In this document: positions 1 through 5,747 of the stretch, piece after piece | How the letters are laid out: each line of letters opens with the position of its first letter | Numbering within the stretch: position 1 is the stretch's first letter | Source of the DNA: Methanomicrobiales archaeon | GTDB lineage: Archaea > Halobacteriota > Methanomicrobia > Methanomicrobiales > JACTUA01 | DNA: 7,317 nucleotides | Direction: 5' to 3' | NCBI GenBank assembly: GCA_028678815.1 | Contig: JAJRCS010000190.1 | Coordinates: 1 to 7,317 of the forward strand | The notes under the pieces: generated by a model | What the model saw: only the letters and a program-made list of their open reading frames with translations | What the model was told of the DNA's origin: nothing | Databases searched by the model: none | Made by a program: the position numbers and the translations under genes

Positions 1-1119
1 GGGGGGGACCTCGTCCTTTACCCCCAGGAGGTGCTCGCCCGGGAGGTGGAGTCCCACCTGAAGCAGCTCTACTCATCCCGGCTCGCCCGGCGGCTCTTCG
101 ACCTCCTGGCCGGCTGGAAGGGGACCCTCGGGATCGTCACCCACACGAACCCGGACCCCGACTCCATCTCCAGCGCCATGGCCCTCGTGGCCATCGCCGC
201 CGAGGCGAACCCGAAGAACCTGTCCTGCCGGATCCTCTACGGCGGGAACATCGGCCACCAGGAGAACCGGGCCTTCGTGAACCTCCTCGACATCAACATG
301 GAGCGGATCACCCCCCAGGTCCTCAAGGAGTGCGACTACCTCGCGCTCGTGGACTCCCTCGGCCCCGGGATGAACAACGACCTCCCGAAGAAGGCCCAGG
401 TGAACATCGTCATCGATCATCACACCAACGGGGATATCCCCGAGGTGAAGGGGGACCACGTGGACATCCGGTCCGGGATCGGGGCGACGGCCTCCATGAT
501 GGCCCAGTACCTGAAGGAGCTCGGGATCGGGGTGAACAAGAAGGTGGCAACGGCCCTCCTCTACGGCATCCAGGCAGATACCCGGTACTTCCGCCGGAAC
601 GTCACCCCGGCCGACTTCGTCCATGCCGGCTTCCTTCTCCCCTTCACCGACCTCGAGCTCCTGGAGAAGATCACCTCCCCGGCCATCTCCCAGGAGACCC
701 TGGACGTCCTGGGGGCCGCCATCCGGAACCGGAAGGTCCGGAGCGGGTACCTCTTCTCCAACGTCGGGTACGTCAGGAACCGGGACGCCCTCCCCCAGGC
801 CGCCGACCTCCTCATCAACCTGGAGGGGGTGAACACGGCCATGGTCTTTGGCATCGGGGACACCTCCATCTACATCTCGGCCCGGAACAAGGACATCCGG
901 CTCCACATCGGGAACGTCCTCTCCGAGGCCTTCGGGGACATCGGGGAGGCGGGGGGGCACCCGAACATGGCGGCGGCGAATATCCCCCTCAACTACTTCT
1001 CCCTCGTGAAGACCAAGGACGACCTCCTCACCCTCGTTCTCGAACCCATCATGCGCAGGTTCCTGCGGGTCGTGGGCCTCGAGAAAGAGACCGGCACGAA
1101 TGAGATCTTCGAGATTTAG
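1..1119 (+). CDS. DHH-family phosphoesterase, 5'-truncated by window edge
   Basis: Hydrolyses a phosphodiester, probably of a nucleotide or short oligonucleotide; the substrate cannot be told from sequence. The frame is open to base 1, so the GTG at 31 is an internal Val, not the start. The first residues (GGDLVLYPQEVLARE) look like the end of a TrkA-N/RCK-type Rossmann domain, which is fused upstream in many euryarchaeal members. Seen after it: DHH motif I HTNPDPDS (142-165) with two Asp, an Asp-Ser pair in LALVDS (340-357), the defining DHH triad (415-423), the motif IV Asp in GIQADTR (565-585), and the DHHA1 GGHP signature (952-963). All metal-binding positions are intact, so the enzyme should be active. 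About 372 residues lie in the window; the full protein is probably 100 or more residues longer. The stop at 1117-1119 lies inside a hairpin arm. The family call is firm; the RCK fusion is inferred from about 15 residues. Confidence 0.9.
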   Translation, partial: GGDLVLYPQEVLAREVESHLKQLYSSRLARRLFDLLAGWKGTLGIVTHTNPDPDSISSAMALVAIAAEANPKNLSCRILYGGNIGHQENRAFVNLLDINMERITPQVLKECDYLALVDSLGPGMNNDLPKKAQVNIVIDHHTNGDIPEVKGDHVDIRSGIGATASMMAQYLKELGIGVNKKVATALLYGIQADTRYFRRNVTPADFVHAGFLLPFTDLELLEKITSPAISQETLDVLGAAIRNRKVRSGYLFSNVGYVRNRDALPQAADLLINLEGVNTAMVFGIGDTSIYISARNKDIRLHIGNVLSEAFGDIGEAGGHPNMAAANIPLNYFSLVKTKDDLLTLVLEPIMRRFLRVVGLEKETGTNEIFEI

Positions 1120-1142
1120 GGGCGAACACGCCCTAAATCTCG
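1110..1142 (+). terminator. Perfect 12-bp hairpin over the stop codon of the DHH gene
   Basis: CGAGATTTAGGG (1110-1121) is exactly complementary to CCCTAAATCTCG (1131-1142). Two more pairs (C1123-G1130, G1124-C1129) form if G1122 is bulged, leaving an AACA tetraloop. The DHH stop TAG (1117-1119) is in the left arm. No T-run follows (CGATATTTCAGG comes next), so this is not a classical intrinsic terminator. A 3'-end stabiliser or processing signal, or half of a structural switch with the repeat at 1173-1181, fits equally well. Confidence 0.55.
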
Positions 1143-1151
1143 ATATTTCAG

Positions 1152-1155
1152 GGAG
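1152..1155 (+). promoter_or_regulatory. Ribosome binding site GGAG for the ATG at 1164
   Basis: GGAG lies 8 nt before the ATG at 1164, ordinary spacing for an archaeal Shine-Dalgarno site. It serves the 11-codon ORF, not the annotated mptE start at 1196, which has only GATGGTATACATCC before it and no recognisable site. This mismatch is the main reason to suspect that 1164 was the ancestral mptE start. Confidence 0.5.
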
Positions 1156-1163
1156 TTCACGAC

Positions 1164-1199
1164 ATGAAATTTTCGAGATTTGATGGTATACATCCATGA
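1164..1199 (+). other. 11-codon ORF ahead of mptE: leader peptide or relic of the original mptE start
   Basis: ATG at 1164 opens MKFSRFDGIHP and ends with TGA at 1197-1199, overlapping the mptE ATG at 1196 as ATGA, an arrangement typical of translational coupling. It has a plausible SD site (GGAG, 1152-1155); mptE itself does not. The peptide FSRFDG resembles the MptE N-terminus FSRFED (residues 10-15). The codons differ mainly by synonymous changes (TCG/TCT, AGA/CGG), so the two segments look related. Either it is a translated leader that brings ribosomes to mptE, or it is the stranded original start of mptE. A sequencing frameshift is a third possibility. Too short for statistical support as a gene. 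Confidence 0.3.
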
Positions 1200-1849
1200 A
1201 ATCCCGGAAAAACGAGCTCGTTTTTTCTCGGTTTGAGGACTGGGAGCCGTACTACCTCCGGATCCTCGAGGATCTCTCCTTCGACCGGGCAGGGGACGAG
1301 GAGGCGGCCCGGCTCCTCTCGACCCTCCTCCCCCGGGACTCCCTCGGGACCCTGAAGAGGAGGATCCGGGGGAAGGCGGTCACGGTCTGCGGGAACGGCC
1401 CGAACCTCGCCGCCGAGCTGGACCGGATAGGGGGCCATGTCGTGGTCGCCGCGGACGGGGCGGCCAACAGGCTCCATGCGGAGGGGATCCGCCCGGCTGC
1501 CGTCGTCACCGACCTGGACGGGGCGACGGAGGCCTTCCCCGGGATGAACCGGGCCGGGACCGTCATGGTGGTCCATGCCCACGGGGACAACCGGGATCTC
1601 CTCCGGTTCTGGGTTCCTCTCTTCCCCGGCCCTGTCGTCGGGACCACCCAGGCGAGGCCCTTCGGCCGGATCCACAACTTCGGGGGGTTCACCGACGGGG
1701 ACCGGGCGGTCTTCCTGGCCCTCGCCCTGGACGCGGCGGAGGTGGCCCTCGCCGGCTTCTGCCTGGATGACCCCTCGGTGAATCCCGTGAAGCGGAAGAA
1801 GCTCCTCTGGGCACGGACCCTCCTCGGGCTCGCAGGGTATGACCTCTGA
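1196..1849 (+). CDS. mptE: 6-hydroxymethyl-7,8-dihydropterin pyrophosphokinase, MptE type
   Basis: Transfers pyrophosphate from ATP to 6-hydroxymethyl-7,8-dihydropterin, a cytoplasmic step toward tetrahydromethanopterin. It is the archaeal DUF115-type enzyme, unrelated to bacterial FolK. The 217 residues are usual for the family. Visible signatures: WEPYY near the N-terminus (16-20), a glycine-rich CGNGP nucleotide loop (65-69), AADG (85-88), TDLDG (105-109), HAHGDN (127-132) and NFGGFTDGDRAV (161-172); the Asp and His residues are those expected to bind metal and ATP. ATG 1196 is the only in-frame start available, because an in-frame TGA sits at 1181-1183 and no start codon occurs between 1196 and WEP. 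It has no ribosome site, and residues 1-9 (MKSRKNELV) look like an extension. It is likely reached by coupling from the 11-codon ORF. Its 3' end overlaps the radical SAM gene by 11 bp, so the two are presumably co-transcribed. Product call is strong; the start is not secure. Confidence 0.87.
   Translation: MKSRKNELVFSRFEDWEPYYLRILEDLSFDRAGDEEAARLLSTLLPRDSLGTLKRRIRGKAVTVCGNGPNLAAELDRIGGHVVVAADGAANRLHAEGIRPAAVVTDLDGATEAFPGMNRAGTVMVVHAHGDNRDLLRFWVPLFPGPVVGTTQARPFGRIHNFGGFTDGDRAVFLALALDAAEVALAGFCLDDPSVNPVKRKKLLWARTLLGLAGYDL
1208..1225. repeat. 18-bp perfect palindrome in codons 5-10 of mptE, followed by T
   Basis: AAAAACGAGCTCGTTTTT is its own reverse complement, centred between 1216 and 1217, with a sixth T at 1226. 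In RNA it gives a weak 7-bp stem with an AGCU loop ending in a U-run. In DNA it has the shape of a site for a dimeric regulator. It lies inside the segment that appears inserted in the mptE 5' end. Whether anything binds it, or transcription stops there, cannot be seen. Confidence 0.5.
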
Positions 1850-3491
1850 GGCCGTCGTCCTGGACGGGTACGTCGACGAACCCGCCTGCCTCGGGGTCCC
1901 GCCGTACATCGCCCCCCAGGTCAGGTCCGTGGCGGGTGTCCTCCTCGGGCATGGGTACCGGGTCACCTACCGGACCATCGACCAGGTGAGGCAGGACCCT
2001 GCCCTCCTCCTCTCCCTCGACCGGGCAGACCTGGTGGTCATGGTGGCCGGGACCACCGTGCCGGGGAAGTACCTCGCCGGGACCCCGGCGACCCTCGGGG
2101 AGGTCGAGCTCGTGGGATCCACCCTCCGGCATCCGGAGACCCTCCTCGGCGGCCCTCTCCTCTTCGGGTACTCGCCCCGGGGCGGGGCCCGGGCCGAGAG
2201 GAGGGAGATCGCCGGGTTCTCCGTCCTCCTCGGGGGGCCCCCGGCCGGTGCCCTGGACTCGTACCTCTCCGGTGGTGAGCCGGTGGCCGAAGGGGACTAC
2301 CGCCGGCTCTCGGAGTGGCTCGTCGCCGGTGCTCCCGTCATAGGGCAGCACCCCTCCTTCCCCCACCTCATGTGCGAGCTCGAGACCGCGACGGGGTGCA
2401 GCCGGGCGGTCTCCGGCGGGTGCTCCTTCTGCACCGAGCCCTTCTACGGGCCGCCCCGGTTCCGGACGCCGGAGGAGGTCGCCGCCGAGGTGGCGGCCCT
2501 CTCGGCCCAGGGTGCCCGTCACTTCCGGCTCGGCCGGCAGCCCGACCTCCTCGCCTACGGCGTCACGGGAGGGGAGTTCCCCCGGCCGGACCCGGAGCTG
2601 ATCCGGGATCTCTTCGGCCGGGTCCGGCGGGCTGCTCCCGGCCTCCTCACCCTCCACATCGACAACGTGAACCCCGGGACCATCGCCCGGCACGAAGAGG
2701 CCTCCCGCGAGGCCCTCGGGGCAGTCGTGGAGGGGCATACCCCGGGGGACGTGGCGGCCTTCGGGATGGAGACCGCCGATCCTGCCGTGGTGGCCGCGAA
2801 CAACCTGAAGGCTGCCCCCGAGGAGGTGCTGCAGGCCATCCGGGTGGTGAACGAGGTCGGGGGAATCCGGAGGGACGGGATACCGGAGCTCCTCCCCGGC
2901 CTGAACTTCGTCATCGGCCTCGCGGGGGAGACGGAGGAGACCTTCCGGCTGAACGGGGCGTTCCTCGCCCGGGTCCTTGCAGAAGACCTCCTGGTACGGC
3001 GGGTGAACATCCGGAGGCTCATGGCCTTCCCCGGCACCCGGGCGTACGGGGAGAATACCCTCGGGCAGCATGACTGGTTCTTCCGGAGGTTCAAGGAGCA
3101 GGTGAGGAGGGACTTCGACCGGCCCATGATCGCCCGGGTCTTCCCCCTCGGGACCATCCTCAGGCAGGTCATCGTGGAACAGGCCGGCCCCCTCTCCTAC
3201 GGCAGGCAGATGGGGTCATACCCGGTCCTCGTGGGGATCCCGCTCCCGCTCCCCGTCCGGACGGTCCTCGACACCATCGTCGTGGACTGGGGTATGCGGT
3301 CCGTCACGGCCCTCCCGTGCCCGGTGGAGGTGAACCGGCTCCCCCTCGCGGCCCTCGCCTGGATACCGGGGATCGGGAAGAAGCGGGCGGCATCCCTCGC
3401 TGCGGCCCGGCCCTTCCGGGACCTGGAGGCCGTCAGGGCCATCGCCGGGGAGACTCCCCTGGACCGGGCCTTCTCCTTCCGGAACCCGTGA
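1839..3491 (+). CDS. Radical SAM enzyme with C-terminal helix-hairpin-helix (COG1031-like)
   Basis: A 550-residue radical SAM protein of unknown reaction, cytoplasmic. Domains in order: an N-terminal alpha/beta region (about 1-110) reminiscent of the cobalamin-binding Rossmann fold of B12/radical SAM proteins, without a clear DxHxxG motif; a radical SAM core (about 170-460) with cysteines C187, C195 and C198 as GCSRAVSGGCSFC, plus C179 upstream; core-strand motifs GMETADP (309-315) and NFVIGLAGETEETF (from 356); and a C-terminal helix-hairpin-helix, WIPGIGKKRA (508-517), which normally contacts nucleic-acid backbone. Cluster spacing is CX7CX2C, not the usual CX3CX2C. The architecture matches the archaeal COG1031 group. 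ATG 1839 overlaps the end of mptE by 11 bp and has only a weak purine run ahead of it, so coupled translation is likely. The HhH suggests a tRNA, rRNA or DNA substrate; the neighbour suggests pterin metabolism. The two clues disagree, and neither is proof. Confidence 0.85.
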   Translation: MTSEAVVLDGYVDEPACLGVPPYIAPQVRSVAGVLLGHGYRVTYRTIDQVRQDPALLLSLDRADLVVMVAGTTVPGKYLAGTPATLGEVELVGSTLRHPETLLGGPLLFGYSPRGGARAERREIAGFSVLLGGPPAGALDSYLSGGEPVAEGDYRRLSEWLVAGAPVIGQHPSFPHLMCELETATGCSRAVSGGCSFCTEPFYGPPRFRTPEEVAAEVAALSAQGARHFRLGRQPDLLAYGVTGGEFPRPDPELIRDLFGRVRRAAPGLLTLHIDNVNPGTIARHEEASREALGAVVEGHTPGDVAAFGMETADPAVVAANNLKAAPEEVLQAIRVVNEVGGIRRDGIPELLPGLNFVIGLAGETEETFRLNGAFLARVLAEDLLVRRVNIRRLMAFPGTRAYGENTLGQHDWFFRRFKEQVRRDFDRPMIARVFPLGTILRQVIVEQAGPLSYGRQMGSYPVLVGIPLPLPVRTVLDTIVVDWGMRSVTALPCPVEVNRLPLAALAWIPGIGKKRAASLAAARPFRDLEAVRAIAGETPLDRAFSFRNP

Positions 3492-3502
3492 ACTGCCGGG
3501 GC

Positions 3503-4639
3503 CTACATCTCCCGGAGATCCATCACCTTGAGGACATCGGTCCGGGTCACGATGCCGGTGAGCCTCCCGTCTGCGACGATGGGAATGCGCCCGATGTTGT
3601 ACCGGATCATGAGCCGGTACGCCTCGGTGAGCATCGCCGTCGGGGGCAGGGTGATGAGCTCCCGGGCCATGATATCCTTCACCTGTTTTGCATCCCGGTC
3701 GATCTCAGGCGTCCGGTGGACATCCTCAAGGGTGACCATGCCCACAAGGGTATCCCCGGCGAGGACGGGGAAGCCGAGGTGCTTGGTCGCGTACATGAGC
3801 CGGATCACCTCGGGCACCGGCATTTCCGGGGGGACCGTGACGAGGGAGGTGGACATCACGTCCGCGACCGCCACGTCCCTGAGGAGGACCGTGGTCCGGA
3901 GGGCCAGGAGCTCCTGGTCGCCCCCCAGGAAGATGAAGACCCCGATGATGAGGAGGATGAAGTTCAGGGAGAGGAGGCCGAGGATGATGAAGATGGCGGC
4001 AAAGACCTTCCCGACGTCGGCCGCGATCTTCGTCGCCCGGGGGAGGGGCATCCTCTTCGCGAGCCATGCCCGGAGCACCCTCCCCCCGTCCATGGGAAAG
4101 GCCGGGAGGAGGTTGAAGGCAAAGAGGATCAGGTTGAGGAGGGCGAGGTACCCGAAGAGGAAGACCACGACCCCCCCGACGGGCGGGTAGGGGATGAAGC
4201 GGACCCCGGCGAGGACGGCGGCCCAGGAGATGACGGCGAGGCCGAGGGAGGTTAAGGGCCCGGCGAGGGACATGGGGAGCTCGTCCCGGGGATCGGGGAC
4301 CTCGTTCTCGATGGAGGAGACGCCCCCGAGGATGAGGAGGGTGATGCTGTTGATCTTGATACCCCTCCGGAGGGCGACGATGCAGTGGGCCAGCTCGTGG
4401 ACGAGGACGCAGAAGAAGAGGGCGAGGGCCACGACGACCCCGAGGATGTAGGGATTCCATCCCTCGGTGATGAGGGTTGTATCCTGGCCGGAGAGCCCGA
4501 GGACCTCGAAGACGAAACTCGAGGAGATGGCGATGTCTATCCCGATGATGGCCGCAAAGAGGGGGATGGCCACGAGAAAGGACCAGTGGAGGAGGACCGG
4601 AATACCAAAGAGGCTCCCGATTTTGATGGAACCGGCCAT
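3503..4639 (-). CDS. Site-2 family intramembrane zinc metalloprotease (M50) with two CBS domains
   Basis: A membrane-embedded protease of the S2P/SpoIVFB family, which cuts transmembrane segments of regulatory or leftover peptides. The 378 residues contain an N-terminal GIPVLLHWSF segment typical of the family, about six hydrophobic helices up to residue 240, the HELAH zinc motif (H81, E82, H85) within a helix, and the third ligand in NLLPAFPMDGGR (D184). All catalytic residues are present. Two CBS domains follow (about 259-313 and 322-376), expected to sense adenine nucleotides in the cytoplasm and modulate activity. ATG 4639 gives the expected N-terminus; no SD site precedes it, so the transcript may be leaderless. 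It ends 11 bp from the convergent radical SAM gene and is divergent from the PRC-barrel gene. No substrate is encoded nearby that can be recognised. Confidence 0.93.
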   Translation of the reverse strand: MAGSIKIGSLFGIPVLLHWSFLVAIPLFAAIIGIDIAISSSFVFEVLGLSGQDTTLITEGWNPYILGVVVALALFFCVLVHELAHCIVALRRGIKINSITLLILGGVSSIENEVPDPRDELPMSLAGPLTSLGLAVISWAAVLAGVRFIPYPPVGGVVVFLFGYLALLNLILFAFNLLPAFPMDGGRVLRAWLAKRMPLPRATKIAADVGKVFAAIFIILGLLSLNFILLIIGVFIFLGGDQELLALRTTVLLRDVAVADVMSTSLVTVPPEMPVPEVIRLMYATKHLGFPVLAGDTLVGMVTLEDVHRTPEIDRDAKQVKDIMARELITLPPTAMLTEAYRLMIRYNIGRIPIVADGRLTGIVTRTDVLKVMDLREM

Positions 4640-4690
4640 GGCAGACGAGTATCTTTTTATTGTTTAAGAAGCTATCCTCCTCTGATAAGG
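4640..4690. promoter_or_regulatory. Divergent promoter region between the protease and PRC-barrel genes
   Basis: This 51-bp gap is strikingly AT-rich for the window. TTTTTATTG (4654-4662) and TTTAAG (4663-4668) lie 23-37 nt before the ATG at 4691, the right distance for a TATA box with a near-leaderless start. Read on the other strand, TTAAACAATAAAAAG lies about 13-27 nt before the protease ATG, also consistent with a leaderless start. Both genes may share this core; no clear BRE or start site is identifiable. Confidence 0.5.
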
Positions 4691-4942
4691 ATGATAACGC
4701 AGATTACCGAACTGTTCGGGCTCTCCGTGTACACTGATAAGGCGATCTACGTGGGGGACGTGGAGGACGTGGTCATTGACGTGGACAACAAGAAGCTCGA
4801 TGCCCTCGCCATCGGGAACCTCAACCCCGACCTCGTGGACGTGAAGGGGTTCAAGGGCATCAAGGTCCCCTTCCGGATCATCAAGGCCATCGGAGATATC
4901 ATCGTCATCCGCCACCTCTCCCCTTCCTTCAGGCAGGAGTAA
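4691..4942 (+). CDS. Small PRC-barrel domain protein
   Basis: An 83-residue protein made of a single PRC-barrel, a compact beta fold seen at the C-terminus of RimM, in photosynthetic reaction centre H subunits and in many small archaeal proteins. The typical opening ELFGLSVYTDKAIYVGDVEDVVIDVDNKKLD is followed by PFRIIKAIGDIIVIRH, forming the barrel strands. There is no signal peptide, membrane segment or catalytic motif, so it probably acts by binding a protein or RNA. Some archaeal PRC-barrel proteins (CdpB) work in cell division with SepF; whether this is one cannot be decided here. ATG 4691 was chosen because the domain begins there and it sits just after the AT-rich promoter; AAGG touches the ATG directly, too close for a normal SD site. 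A hairpin with T-run follows the stop, so it is probably transcribed alone. Confidence 0.85.
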   Translation: MITQITELFGLSVYTDKAIYVGDVEDVVIDVDNKKLDALAIGNLNPDLVDVKGFKGIKVPFRIIKAIGDIIVIRHLSPSFRQE

Positions 4943-4957
4943 GCCCGACGATAAGCA

Positions 4958-5010
4958 CCGGCCCCGGTCCCCCGGGAAGAAGGGGACCGGCCCGGGGAAT
5001 ACCTGTTTTT
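4958..5010 (+). terminator. GC-rich hairpin followed by T5, ending 2 nt before thg1
   Basis: CCGGTCCCC (4964-4972) pairs perfectly with GGGGACCGG (4982-4990) across a 9-nt loop; further GC pairs form outside it with small bulges (4958-4961 with 4991-4995). A T-run (5006-5010) follows after 15 nt. It stands 15 nt after the PRC-barrel stop and reads as the terminator of that gene. The T-run ends only 2 nt before the thg1 ATG, so it also occupies the whole thg1 leader. Confidence 0.6.
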
Positions 5011-5012
5011 CC

Positions 5013-5747
5013 ATGCACGAGAGAGAGATCTTCGGGAACCTCGCCATCGTTCCCCCCATCTTCGTCCGGCTCGACGGCAGGGCCTTCCACCGGCTGGCGA
5101 GGGGCCTCCGCCTGGAGCGGCCCTTCGACGAGGACTTCTCCCGGGCCATGGTGGAGGTCTCCTCCCTCCTCCTCTCGGAGAGCGGCCTCTCGCCCCTCTT
5201 CGCCTATACCTTCTCCGACGAGATCAGCCTCTACTTCCCTGACCTCCCCTTCCGGGGCCGGGTGGAGAAGATCGACTCGGTCCTCGCCTCCTTTGCGGCG
5301 AGCGCCCTCACCATCGCCCTCGGGGCCCGGCATCCCGTCGCCTTCGATGCCCGGGTCATCCTCGCTTCGCCGGCCTATGCGCCGGAGTACCTGGCCGGCC
5401 GGCAGCAGGAGGCCTGGCGGAACCACCTGAACGCCTACTGCCAGGAGGCCCTCATCAGGGAGGGGATGCGCCCCACGGAGGTTGCCCGCCGGCTCTCGGG
5501 GATGCGGAGCGAGGAGCTCCACGAGTTCATGTTCGCCCGGGGGGTGAACCTGGCAAAGACCCCGGCCTGGCAGCGCCGGGGGGTCCTCGTCTACCGGAGG
5601 ACGGAGCAGAAACAGGGGTACGATCCCCGGGCCGAAGAGCCGGTCGAGGTATCCCGGCGGGTCATCACCATCGACCGGGACCTCCCCGTCTTCTCGGGCC
5701 CCGGGGGGAAGGCCTTCCTCGAAGGGATCCTCGGCCCCTCGGCTTAA
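5013..5747 (+). CDS. thg1: tRNA(His) guanylyltransferase / Thg1-like 3'-5' polymerase
   Basis: Adds nucleotides to the 5' end of tRNA in the 3'-to-5' direction: classically the G-1 of tRNA-His needed by HisRS and, in archaeal Thg1-like proteins, template-dependent 5'-end repair. The 244 residues are normal for the family. The N-terminal signature FVRLDGRAFHRL (17-28) carries metal-binding D21, and YTFSDEISLYF (65-75) carries D69 and E70, matching the two-metal carboxylates of the palm-like catalytic domain. WRNHLNAYCQEALIREGM is the archaeal-type equivalent of the eukaryal HINNLYN region. ATG 5013 gives the standard MHEREIF-type start but has no SD site: the preceding bases are a T-run from a hairpin. 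A leaderless transcript is likely. It converges on ileS, sharing the TTAA that holds both stops. No in-frame stop interrupts it. tRNA-His is not in the window. Confidence 0.92.
   Translation: MHEREIFGNLAIVPPIFVRLDGRAFHRLARGLRLERPFDEDFSRAMVEVSSLLLSESGLSPLFAYTFSDEISLYFPDLPFRGRVEKIDSVLASFAASALTIALGARHPVAFDARVILASPAYAPEYLAGRQQEAWRNHLNAYCQEALIREGMRPTEVARRLSGMRSEELHEFMFARGVNLAKTPAWQRRGVLVYRRTEQKQGYDPRAEEPVEVSRRVITIDRDLPVFSGPGGKAFLEGILGPSA

Larger units (their letters stand above)
1109..1181. repeat. Three copies of TCGAGATTT in +, -, + orientation
   Basis: TCGAGATTT occurs at 1109-1117 and 1173-1181, and its complement AAATCTCGA at 1135-1143. The two direct copies share a 10-mer if the preceding T is counted (1108-1117 and 1172-1181). 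Copies 1 and 2 form the hairpin at the DHH stop. Copy 2 could instead pair with copy 3, enclosing the ribosome site and ATG of the 11-codon ORF. A protein-binding operator set is the other reading. Local base composition is far richer in A+T than the surrounding genes. Confidence 0.6.

Noticed and set aside
31..33. GTG as the start of the DHH gene, with AGGAG-like bases before it
   Set aside because: The frame is open to base 1, and the preceding residues GGDLVLYPQE continue a Rossmann-like domain; the SD-like bases encode Gln-Glu.
73..1197. 374-residue open frame antisense to the DHH gene
   Set aside because: High GC keeps the complementary frame free of stops. The translation is Gly/Pro/Glu/Val-rich with no fold or motif, while the + strand has all DHH motifs in order.
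1689..3071. 460-residue open frame antisense to the radical SAM gene
   Set aside because: Low-complexity Pro/Gly/Glu/Arg sequence opposite a well-supported gene; composition shadow, no start context.
3492..3502. Terminator between the radical SAM and protease genes
   Set aside because: Only 11 bp, with no hairpin or T-run that I can see.
3317..4255. 312-residue + strand frame opposite the protease
   Set aside because: Extremely Glu/Asp/Gly-rich, spans two real genes, and is the mirror of hydrophobic codons in the protease.
4385..4690. Longer N-terminus for the PRC-barrel protein (185-residue frame)
   Set aside because: The extra 102 residues are antisense to the protease start and acidic low-complexity; the PRC domain begins at 4691 after the promoter.
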